A program made the translations under genes and the position numbers. 7,659 nt of DNA from Phycisphaerae bacterium (GTDB lineage Bacteria > Planctomycetota > Phycisphaerae > Phycisphaerales > SM1A02): the NCBI GenBank assembly GCA_002684755.1, contig NYVS01000018.1, positions 1-7,659 of the forward strand. Reading direction: 5' to 3'. Positions 1 through 6,646 of the stretch are shown here, piece by piece. Within the stretch, counting starts at the first letter, position 1. Every line of letters begins with the position of its first letter. The notes below the pieces were generated by a model. That model worked only from the letters and a program-made list of their open reading frames with translations, ran no database searches and was not told the DNA's origin.

Positions 1-568
1 GTTGGATCCAACCGTAGGTGAACGCTCCGCCATCCTCAATGCGGAAATTGAGGTACTTCGTGCCGTTGGCGTCGGGGTTCGTCCACGTGTCACTGTTGGA
101 ACTGGGACTGAAGTACGTAAAGAAAATCTGATTCATCGCGATCGAGTTCATGGAAGCGGTATTCCCGTTCCAGACCTGGCCGGCACTCACCTGCTGAGCA
201 ACATTCACAGAGGTGCTGCTAAAAGAAGTGAAGATTGCTTCAGTGTTCACGACAAATTGAGCCACGGTGTTTGTTGTGCTGCGAACATTCATCGAGAATC
301 GAGCGTCCGCAATATCGGTACGCTGATCCGCAGTCATACCCATGCGCAAGTCGCCCATGACGACACTCGACAATTGGGCAGATGACCCGCTGGGGGAACT
401 AAAGCCATTGAAGAAGTTGGTCCCACTGGTTCGGCCGAAGGAGATGGAAAAGCTGCCGGATGTCACATCGGCATGGGCGGTGAGGTCCGCCATGCCGGTC
501 GCCGCCGCTGCGGCGGTGGCGGCGAGTGAGTACTGCGCGAGTCGTGAAGGATGAAGCGACGAAGTCAT
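1..568 (-). CDS. Secreted protein of unknown function, 3' end outside the window
   Basis: Reading the minus strand from the ATG at 568-566 gives 189 codons with no stop before the window edge, so the C-terminus is missing. Residues 1-33 look like an export signal: Arg9, an Ala-rich core at about 15-25, and a likely signal-peptidase site after 'TAHA' at residue 33. The mature part is rich in Ser, Thr, Asn and Phe with few charges, as expected of an extracellular beta-rich protein. The last visible stretch, 'LNFRIEDGGAFTYGWIQ', resembles the 'YGWI/YGWV' ending common in planctomycete secreted proteins with sorting tails; this is from memory. A purine-rich ribosome site, AAGAGAG, lies 6 bases before the ATG. 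Codons are less G+C-rich than in the metabolic genes (bases 181-240 are 29/60 G+C by my count). No enzymatic motif was recognised. The reading frame is well supported; the function is unknown. Confidence 0.72.
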   Translation of the reverse strand, partial: MTSSLHPSRLAQYSLAATAAAAATGMADLTAHADVTSGSFSISFGRTSGTNFFNGFSSPSGSSAQLSSVVMGDLRMGMTADQRTDIADARFSMNVRSTTNTVAQFVVNTEAIFTSFSSTSVNVAQQVSAGQVWNGNTASMNSIAMNQIFFTYFSPSSNSDTWTNPDANGTKYLNFRIEDGGAFTYGWIQ

Positions 569-805
569 ATCTATCTCTCTTAATATTTCGGGGGGGGACG
601 AATGGGAGCATTCTCGCCGGGAAGCGAGGACCTCCTATCATGACCCATCCGAGCGGTCTGATGCAACTATTCCAGCCCCGATTTGAGGACTGCGATTTCG
701 GAGCCGCGAACCCGGGCGGTGCCCCTCCAGACCGACTGGACCCCAAACCGCTTCGAGGAAAGGATTTACCCCCCCCGGACAAGCCGATTCCCGACCCAAG
801 GTCTA

Positions 806-907
806 AAAAAGACCAAGCCAAGCCGCGGGGCCAAGGAACGGCGCCTCAAGGAAAAGCGAGTGTCCAGCGGTAGGAAGCAGCGCGGGAACTGGAAGCCTGG
901 CGACTGA
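806..907 (+). pseudogene. Possible relic of the C-terminal tail of ArfB (peptidyl-tRNA hydrolase)
   Basis: In one plus-strand frame, ending at a TGA at 905-907, the translation contains 'TKPSRGAKERRLKEKR' followed by 'VSSGRKQRG'. This closely matches the basic C-terminal tail of ArfB (YaeJ), which in E. coli reads 'TRPTRASKERRLASK' then 'SSVKAMRG' as I recall it. In ArfB this tail sits in the empty mRNA channel of stalled ribosomes, while an N-terminal GGQ domain releases the peptide. No GGQ-type catalytic domain appears upstream in any plus-strand frame. The space it would need (about 300 bases) runs through poorly coding sequence into the divergent gene at 1-568. It is best read as a truncated remnant. 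The alternative is chance similarity of a basic low-complexity stretch. Confidence 0.35.
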
Positions 908-921
908 TCGAACCTGATCCC

Positions 922-981
922 TCGACGCCCGGTTCTTCGACGGCCGGTTCTTCGACGACCAGTTCGGCGACAACCGATTGA
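922..981. repeat. Degenerate 15-bp tandem repeat, four copies
   Basis: Four successive 15-base units can be aligned: TCGACGCCCGGTTCT, TCGACGGCCGGTTCT, TCGACGACCAGTTCG and GCGACAACCGATTGA. The first two differ at a single base and the later copies diverge progressively. The unit length is a multiple of three, and one plus-strand frame gives a Ser/Thr-rich string ('STPGSSTAGSSTTSSATTD') that ends at a TGA. That frame has a stop just upstream at 871-873 and no clear start, so coding is not supported. Confidence 0.6.
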
Positions 982-1007
982 CCGACGACTCAATAGGCGG
1001 ACAAGAA

Positions 1008-1042
1008 GCACGCCCGCCCCGGAGAGACCGGGGAGGGCGTGC
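1008..1042 (-). terminator. Strong hairpin, probable purM terminator
   Basis: Arms 1008-1022 and 1028-1042 pair over 15 positions with a single G/A mismatch: GCACGCCC with GGGCGTGC, and CCCCGG with CCGGGG, around an AGAGA loop. Read on the minus strand it is followed by TTCTTGT, a weak T-tract. On the plus strand no T-tract follows. This favours a terminator for leftward transcription out of purM, whose stop is about 170 bases upstream. The distance is somewhat long and the T-tract imperfect, so an mRNA-stabilising 3' hairpin is an alternative. Confidence 0.55.
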
Positions 1043-1122
1043 AGGTCATCGATCGAGGCGGCGTGTGCCGCCGCGATTCAGCCGGCCATCCGCTGGCGTC
1101 GGCCGCGGAGGCCTGCCGCACC

Positions 1123-1167
1123 GACCTCAAGGGCCGCAAGGACCGCGAGGGCCGCGAGGGCCGCGAG
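1123..1167. repeat. 9-bp tandem repeat, five units
   Basis: Five 9-base units run head to tail: GACCTCAAG, GGCCGCAAG, GACCGCGAG, GGCCGCGAG, GGCCGCGAG. The last two are identical. It lies just beyond the purM stop, inside the purM 3' untranslated region. Being in phase with codons, it yields striking but probably meaningless peptides in several frames: charged DLK-GRK-DRE-GRE on the plus strand, and a Leu/Ala-rich string on the minus strand. Confidence 0.6.
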
Positions 1168-1213
1168 ACCGAACTTGGTGTCGGGCGGCGTCCGCTGCGA
1201 TGTTGAACACGAA

Positions 1214-2269
<1,056 letters not shown>

Positions 2270-2429
2270 CCCGCCCCCCCGAGGGGATTCAGCGGGGTCG
2301 GTCCGGGACGTGGGGTCGGGGTGGTCCATGGGCAGGATTCTACGCCCCCCGGCGGTCTCCGTTTCGGCCGGCCCGAGCGGACGGATCCGGCGTGGGTTCA
2401 AGTGAGGAATCGGCTATCCTGTCGGGACT
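2270..2429. promoter_or_regulatory. Divergent purM/sucD intergenic region
   Basis: These 160 bases separate two outward-facing housekeeping genes, so both promoters should lie here unless purM starts further upstream. The half nearest purM is very G-rich on the purM sense strand (a GGGGGGGCGGG run just before the ATG). I see no convincing -35/-10 pair, operator palindrome or riboswitch-like structure. In particular there is no sign of a purine riboswitch or PurR-type operator, though short degenerate sites could be missed by eye. Confidence 0.45.
2414..2419 (+). promoter_or_regulatory. Possible -10 box for a near-leaderless sucD mRNA
   Basis: TATCCT matches the TATAAT consensus at four of six positions. 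It would place a transcription start at about 2426, only a few bases before the sucD ATG at 2430. No recognisable -35 element lies 16-18 bases upstream. The proposal is supported mainly by the absence of a properly spaced ribosome site for sucD: GGGA lies only two bases before the ATG, and GAGGA about 20 bases before it. Confidence 0.22.
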
Positions 2430-3386
2430 ATGGCCATTCTCGTCAACGGAAATACCAGGGTCCTCTGCCAGGGCATCACCGGCTCCTTCGGGGCCTTCCA
2501 CACCAAGGGCTGCCTTGATTACGGCACCCAGCTCGTCGGCGGGGTCACCCCCGGCAAGGGAGGCACCTCGGACGCCAACGGCATCCCGATCTTCGACACG
2601 GTCCGAGAGGCCGTCGAAGAGACCGGCGCCGATGCGACCATGATCTTCGTCCCCCCGCCGTTTGCCGCGGATGCGATCCTTGAAGCGGCGGAAGCCGGCA
2701 TCCATGTGATCTGCGCGATCACCGAGGGCATTCCGGTCCAGGACATGGTCCGGGCCAAGGCGATCCTCAAGGACTTCCCAGGTGCGGTTCTGATCGGCCC
2801 CAACTGTCCGGGCATCATCACCCCCGGGCGACGCGTGTCCGGTGAGGGTGCGGACGCCACGTTCGAAAACGGATGCAAGATCGGCATCATGCCCGGCTAC
2901 ATCCACACCGCTCGCGAAGATGCGTCGACCGGCAAGTCCATCGGCGTGATCAGTCGTTCGGGAACCCTGACCTACGAAGCGGTCTGGCAGACCTCGGTCC
3001 TCGGCATCGGGCAATCGACCTGCGTCGGTATCGGTGGCGACCCGGTTCGCGGCGCGGGCTTCATCGATCTGGTGGAGCGGTTCGAAGCGGACCACGAGAC
3101 GGACGGCGTGATCGTGATCGGTGAGATCGGCGGCACGGACGAAATTGAAGCCGCCCACTGGATTCGAGACAATGTCTCGAAGCCGGTTGCGGCCTTCATC
3201 GCCGGTCGGACCGCGCCCGCAGGCAAGCGGATGGGACACGCCGGTGCGATCATCGGGGGCGCCGAAGACACCGCTGATGCCAAGATCGAAGCCTTCAAGA
3301 GCTGCGGAATCGCGGTCGCAGAAAGTCCGGCCGACCTCGGCTCCACGATGGCTCGTGCCCTCGGACTCGAGATCGCCGCGGTCTGA
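2430..3386 (+). CDS. sucD: Succinate--CoA ligase [ADP/GDP-forming], alpha subunit
   Basis: SucD is the CoA-binding, phosphohistidine-carrying subunit of succinyl-CoA synthetase, which interconverts succinyl-CoA and succinate with nucleotide phosphorylation in the TCA cycle. It needs the SucC beta subunit. The 318-residue product begins '[21 protein letters not shown]', which aligns with the E. coli start and fixes the ATG. The CoA-binding Rossmann domain covers about 1-130 ('GGVTPGKGG', 'ITEGIP'). The ligase signatures follow: '[11 protein letters not shown]' (123-133), '[10 protein letters not shown]' (175-184), '[10 protein letters not shown]' and 'GEIGG'. The active-site histidine is His270 in '[10 protein letters not shown]'. 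The protein is about 29 residues longer than E. coli SucD (289). Most of the excess is an insert near 134-148 and a smaller one near 160-169, both around '[11 protein letters not shown]'. No sucC is adjacent: purM lies upstream, divergent, and an unrelated gene downstream. Confidence 0.95.
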   Translation: MAILVNGNTRVLCQGITGSFGAFHTKGCLDYGTQLVGGVTPGKGGTSDANGIPIFDTVREAVEETGADATMIFVPPPFAADAILEAAEAGIHVICAITEGIPVQDMVRAKAILKDFPGAVLIGPNCPGIITPGRRVSGEGADATFENGCKIGIMPGYIHTAREDASTGKSIGVISRSGTLTYEAVWQTSVLGIGQSTCVGIGGDPVRGAGFIDLVERFEADHETDGVIVIGEIGGTDEIEAAHWIRDNVSKPVAAFIAGRTAPAGKRMGHAGAIIGGAEDTADAKIEAFKSCGIAVAESPADLGSTMARALGLEIAAV

Positions 3387-3416
3387 ATCCGAACACCTTC
3401 CCGAAACCGAACCTCG

Positions 3417-3454
3417 ATCGCCCCGCGACCTTTGTCGCGGGGCGATTTCATTTT
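3417..3454 (+). terminator. Intrinsic terminator of sucD
   Basis: A perfect 13-bp stem (3417-3429 with 3434-3446, ATCGCCCCGCGAC/GTCGCGGGGCGAT) closes a CTTT loop and is followed by TTCATTTT. It starts 30 bases after the sucD stop. This is a classic Rho-independent terminator in the rightward direction and makes sucD a single-gene transcription unit. Confidence 0.9.
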
Positions 3455-3491
3455 CACGGAATTCCAGTTCCACGGCCGACCCGTCAGATAG

Positions 3492-3511
3492 GATCGGATC
3501 TCCTTCCGATC
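3492..3511 (+). promoter_or_regulatory. Small hairpin immediately before the ribosome site of the SGNH-like gene
   Basis: GATCGGA (3492-3498) and TCCGATC (3505-3511) form a perfect 7-bp inverted repeat with a six-base loop. It abuts the ribosome-binding purines GAGAAG (3512-3517) of the gene starting at 3524. It could be a 5' untranslated stem or a repressor half-site pair. GATC-rich words are frequent in this genome, so chance is possible. Confidence 0.3.
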
Positions 3512-3523
3512 GAGAAGAAATTC

Positions 3524-4561
3524 ATGCTCAAATTCTCCATCACCAACCCAGGTACCGGCAGACACCGACGACGATGTCAGCTGATTCTCCTGCTGGGTTC
3601 GTTTCTCGTCCGGTTCTCGAATCCCTCGCTCGCGACTGCGATCGAACCCCCCACCTCCCCGCCGATCGAACAGGCCCCCAAAGCCTCCCCGATCAAACGT
3701 CTGGCCACCATCGGAGCCAGTGCCACCGCCGGATTCGGGACCTATTTCTGGCGGTACGAGAACGGGCAACCGGTCCGGGATTCAACCACCCTCGCCAAAT
3801 TCATTCGTGCCGCCAGCAATGATCAGTTGGTCGTGACGGACCTCGGTACGGCCCAGTTCTTCACCAATCCCGCCGGTATCGGCAGCCTCATCGTGACCCG
3901 GGCGATTCGGTCGAGGCCGGATCTGGTGATCGGCATCGATTTCCTTTTCTGGTTCTGTTACGGCTCGATCGGAATCGAAGCCCGGCCGATGCGCACGCCC
4001 GAGGCCCGCATGGCCATGCTCGAAGAAGGACTCCGCCTGCTCGACCAGGTGGTCGCGGCGAAGATTCCCCTGGTGATCGGCGACATCCCCGACATGTCGG
4101 ACGCCGAGGGCCGAATCCTTCAACGTGGGCAGGTTCCGCCGGAATCCGTCCGACTGGAAGCCAATCGACGCATCAAGGCCTGGGTGGCCTCCCGCCCCAC
4201 GGTGGAGCTCTTCTCCCTCGACGGACTTCAGACGCTGCTGTCTTCGAATGATCCGATCGAGGTCGATGGCGTCCGGCTCGATGAGGACGAACGGAGCCGG
4301 CTTCTCCAATCCGATCGCCTTCATCCGACCGTCGGCGGACTGACGGTGATGATCGCGACGCTAGATGATGTTCTCGACCGCCATCCTTCGGTCGGCACTC
4401 GAATGCCCGACATCGATGTCGACTACGGCAACAACATCGAACGCCTGACCGGATTCCGCACCCTCGGGGAACAGGATCCGATCGACCGGGTCTGGCGGGA
4501 ATCAAGGCGTGCGGCCGAGGTGGAACCGACGCCCGACACGGTGGAAAACGAGCGAGAGTGA
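3524..4561 (+). CDS. Exported SGNH/GDSL-hydrolase-like protein
   Basis: The 345-residue product has a long basic-then-hydrophobic leader ('RHRRRCQLILLLGSFLV'), with a likely cleavage site after 'LATA' near residue 39, so it is probably exported. A Pro-rich linker follows to about 57. The body resembles the SGNH fold: a first beta-strand with nucleophile block 'ATIGASATAGFG' (Ser66), a 'PDLVIGIDFLFWF' strand (132-144) and a block V 'DRLHPTVGG' with Asp264 and His267, which would complete the Ser-Asp-His triad. The 'GIDFLFW' strand lacks the Asn of the usual GxND block III, and GDS is replaced by GAS, so the oxyanion hole would be atypical. Substrates of the family include acyl esters, acetylated sugars and lipids; none can be assigned here. 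The start is supported by GAGAAG six bases upstream. A terminator separates it from sucD, so it has its own promoter. Fold assignment is likely, activity uncertain. Confidence 0.7.
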   Translation: MLKFSITNPGTGRHRRRCQLILLLGSFLVRFSNPSLATAIEPPTSPPIEQAPKASPIKRLATIGASATAGFGTYFWRYENGQPVRDSTTLAKFIRAASNDQLVVTDLGTAQFFTNPAGIGSLIVTRAIRSRPDLVIGIDFLFWFCYGSIGIEARPMRTPEARMAMLEEGLRLLDQVVAAKIPLVIGDIPDMSDAEGRILQRGQVPPESVRLEANRRIKAWVASRPTVELFSLDGLQTLLSSNDPIEVDGVRLDEDERSRLLQSDRLHPTVGGLTVMIATLDDVLDRHPSVGTRMPDIDVDYGNNIERLTGFRTLGEQDPIDRVWRESRRAAEVEPTPDTVENERE

Positions 4562-4567
4562 GGACGG

Positions 4568-6628
4568 TCAGCGAAGCTTCTCAAGCTTCGCCCGACGCCT
4601 GGCATCCTTCGCGATCCCGATTCGACGCCGAACTTCAGCCTGACCCGCACCGTCGCCGAGAATTCGATCCAGATGCGGCATGAGAATCTCCAGGTCGACC
4701 TCGGTCTGGGGCCTTCGAATCTCCGATCGAAGAAGCATGATGGTGTCCGGAGCGCGAATGCTCGACAATCTCGGAGTGAGAAGATGCCAGAGCATGTCGC
4801 GGGCATCGGCGTCTCGTGATTCGAGCGGAACTCGTTCATAGGCCTGTACGAACTCCTGCCAACGGCGGGCGCGGAACAACGGGTCGAGCACCCAGGGCGC
4901 CGCGATCGCCACTGCGGCGGGATCCTGATCCGCCACCAGCTTGTCCCAGAGTTGAAGCGCGATCTCGTCATTTCCCAGCATCACCAGCAGGCGAATCGCC
5001 TCGCCGGCGCGGGTGGGATCCTCTTCGATGGACTGCATGGCCGCCTTGGCATCTTCAAGCACCCGAACCGCACCGGGCACCGGTGGGGCCTGATTCGCGG
5101 CAACCCACGGAACCGGTACGGAATCCGGTGGCGGTGCGATCAGAAAGGGATCGCCGATCGTGGCGATCTTCCAGATGCCCGACATCGTTCCTTCCCCCGG
5201 CCACCAACGCCCCGCAAGCAGGAAAGGAACTCCGGCTCGGAGCCTCAAGACCTGGAGACGAGGTGGCACGAACGCGGAAAGATACGGTTCGTCGACCGAA
5301 CCGATGTAGGCATAGACCCCGCGTTGCAGTGCCCGACCCCCCACCGTGTCGGGGTCGTCAGGACGCTGAAGTGAAAACGAATGCACCATGCTCAGCGTCA
5401 TCGGTCGGTCGCTGAACGGCATGTCCTGAGGGATCGCTCTGGCATCTTCGAAGAGATGGAATTCGTTCGAGTTGCCATGCGAGTTGAGATAGAGCATGTC
5501 CGGAGGAATGGTCCCCAGCAACAGCCGACGCCACTCACGGATGGACGCCTTCTCTCCTTCAAAGAACAGGGACGCGTATCCGGATTCCGCCAGACCGACC
5601 GCGGCCTCCTCGACGCCGTAGTTCGCCCAACCGCCGGTCTTCGGATAACCCGAGACCAACCAGACGTTTCGACGTTGGAGAAACAAGGACGACATGGCCA
5701 TCGATGCCGAGCGGACTTCATCTCCGAAGATCCAACCGGCATACGCCCAACGGTCACCATTCTCGTGTCGCGCCAGAGCGTCGACGGTGGCGTAGGGGCC
5801 TTCACCCTCTCCGCGCCCCGGAAGCGTCACTCGGGCCGAGGGCGGCGGAGTCGTTCGACATCGACCCGGCATCGACCGACAGATCGCGATCGCGTCGAGG
5901 TCGTCTCCGAGATCCTTCCAGTCGTACCCCGTGGACTGCGCCGCCGCCTGCAGCCGGCGTTCGAAACCGCGCAACGCCGCTTCGGACATTTCACCCCCCA
6001 CCTCCCCCAGTTCATCGTCGATGAACTCCAGTGGCAATCCGCGTCCCGCCGCCAGTGCGACCGCCGCCGGCCAGGCGGGATCGTCAGGGGCGGTGACCAC
6101 GAACCCGGGTGGTCGCCACCCGATGGCGTCGAAGATCTCACGCTGGGTGACGCCGGGGTCGACCGCGCCCCAGGCGATCTTCGCCGCGGCGAGCATCAGA
6201 ATCTTGCGACGCATCGGATCCGCCGGAAGCTTCCGTTCGGTCGCCGGCACTCGAAGAACTTCATCGGGCTGGAACGCCCGGATGAAGGCCCCCGCCCGAG
6301 GATCCGACTCGAAGAGCACCGGCCACTGACCCAGAGGCGACCAACGCGCCACTTCCTGCAGCCACGTATCGGGGTCCGGAACCAGAACCACCCTCGACAC
6401 CACCGGACGATTCTTCTGAGCGAGCGCCACCTTCGCCCCCAGAACCACCGGCCAGGGTATCCCGTTCGCCGCCGGCGCCGGCGGCGGCGGATCCTGATGA
6501 CGGGGTCCGCCCACAACGTTTCCAGAGAGCCAGATCACCGACATCAGCGCGACCAGCACGCCGGCCTCGGTCGGGAATGCGGGGAAGACGAACGCGGCGG
6601 GGCGAGGCTTTGACATGATGATGGACAC
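4568..6628 (-). CDS. Membrane-anchored protein with a caspase/gingipain-like (clan CD) domain
   Basis: The 686-residue product has one N-terminal membrane segment at about 22-40, followed by a Pro-rich linker (47-54), so it is anchored or exported. Residues 55-270 hold an unrecognised domain. The central part (about 275-500) looks like a C25/caspase-type fold: 'PYATVDALARHENGDRWAYAGWIFGDE', then 'DMLYLNSHGNSNEF' with the clan CD His-Gly pair (His384-Gly385), then 'LSMVHSFSLQRP', where the nucleophilic Cys would be expected. 'GVYAYIGSVDEPYLSAFVP' and 'TIGDPFL' follow, resembling gingipain 'AYxGS' and 'GDP' motifs. Here the Cys position reads His416-Ser417, so peptidase activity is doubtful. 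Residues 520-686 are helical, possibly TPR-like, with a charged end. Translation could begin at GTG 6628, or at ATG 6616 four codons in. The gene follows glpD by 18 bp, suggesting co-transcription. Family assignment is by motif reading only. Confidence 0.72.
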   Translation of the reverse strand: MSIIMSKPRPAAFVFPAFPTEAGVLVALMSVIWLSGNVVGGPRHQDPPPPAPAANGIPWPVVLGAKVALAQKNRPVVSRVVLVPDPDTWLQEVARWSPLGQWPVLFESDPRAGAFIRAFQPDEVLRVPATERKLPADPMRRKILMLAAAKIAWGAVDPGVTQREIFDAIGWRPPGFVVTAPDDPAWPAAVALAAGRGLPLEFIDDELGEVGGEMSEAALRGFERRLQAAAQSTGYDWKDLGDDLDAIAICRSMPGRCRTTPPPSARVTLPGRGEGEGPYATVDALARHENGDRWAYAGWIFGDEVRSASMAMSSLFLQRRNVWLVSGYPKTGGWANYGVEEAAVGLAESGYASLFFEGEKASIREWRRLLLGTIPPDMLYLNSHGNSNEFHLFEDARAIPQDMPFSDRPMTLSMVHSFSLQRPDDPDTVGGRALQRGVYAYIGSVDEPYLSAFVPPRLQVLRLRAGVPFLLAGRWWPGEGTMSGIWKIATIGDPFLIAPPPDSVPVPWVAANQAPPVPGAVRVLEDAKAAMQSIEEDPTRAGEAIRLLVMLGNDEIALQLWDKLVADQDPAAVAIAAPWVLDPLFRARRWQEFVQAYERVPLESRDADARDMLWHLLTPRLSSIRAPDTIMLLRSEIRRPQTEVDLEILMPHLDRILGDGAGQAEVRRRIGIAKDARRRAKLEKLR
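4571..4591. repeat. Perfect 9-bp inverted repeat at a convergent gene junction
   Basis: GCGAAGCTT (4571-4579) and AAGCTTCGC (4583-4591) pair around a three-base loop. The repeat encodes the last residues, 'AKLEKLR', of the leftward gene and abuts its stop codon. The two convergent genes leave only 6 bp between them, so this is the only candidate local terminator for either strand, but no T-tract follows on either side. Confidence 0.45.
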
Positions 6629-6646
6629 TCGATCGCTTCGACGCGA

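Larger units (their letters stand above)
569..1213. other. 645-bp stretch without a convincing intact gene
   Basis: This lies between the start of the secreted-protein gene and the stop of purM. It should carry the promoter of the former and the 3' untranslated region of purM. Visible contents are a G8 run (590-597), a C8 run (769-776), a small palindrome GGTCT-AAAAA-AGACC (800-814), an ArfB-like tail reading frame (806-907), a 15-bp tandem repeat (922-981), a strong hairpin (1008-1042), a smaller hairpin GGCGGC-GTGT-GCCGCC (1057-1072) and a 9-bp tandem repeat (1123-1167). The open frames across it are short, basic and Pro/Arg-rich, and look like translated non-coding DNA. The mixture suggests a decayed or rearranged segment. 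Confidence 0.6.

Noticed and set aside
800..814. GGTCT-AAAAA-AGACC palindrome as a terminator
   Set aside because: The stem is only 5 bp, with no T-tract after it on either strand and no gene ending nearby.
399..821. Minus-strand frame overlapping the start of the secreted-protein gene
   Set aside because: It is out of frame with the signal-peptide reading and Arg-rich. The frame starting at 568 has a ribosome site and an export signal.
1078..1210. Leu/Ala-rich, Arg-ended peptide resembling a C-terminal sorting tail on the minus strand
   Set aside because: It has no start codon of its own after the purM stop, is out of frame with purM, and is explained by the 9-bp repeat.
2340..3473. Long minus-strand open frame opposite sucD
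   Set aside because: It is antisense to an unambiguous sucD and even crosses the sucD terminator. Its Asp/Arg/Gly-rich composition is typical of high-G+C shadow frames.
5381..6613. Plus-strand open frame (410 codons) opposite the caspase-fold gene
   Set aside because: It is Arg/His/Pro-rich with no recognisable fold, while the minus strand carries a membrane segment and family motifs over the same bases.
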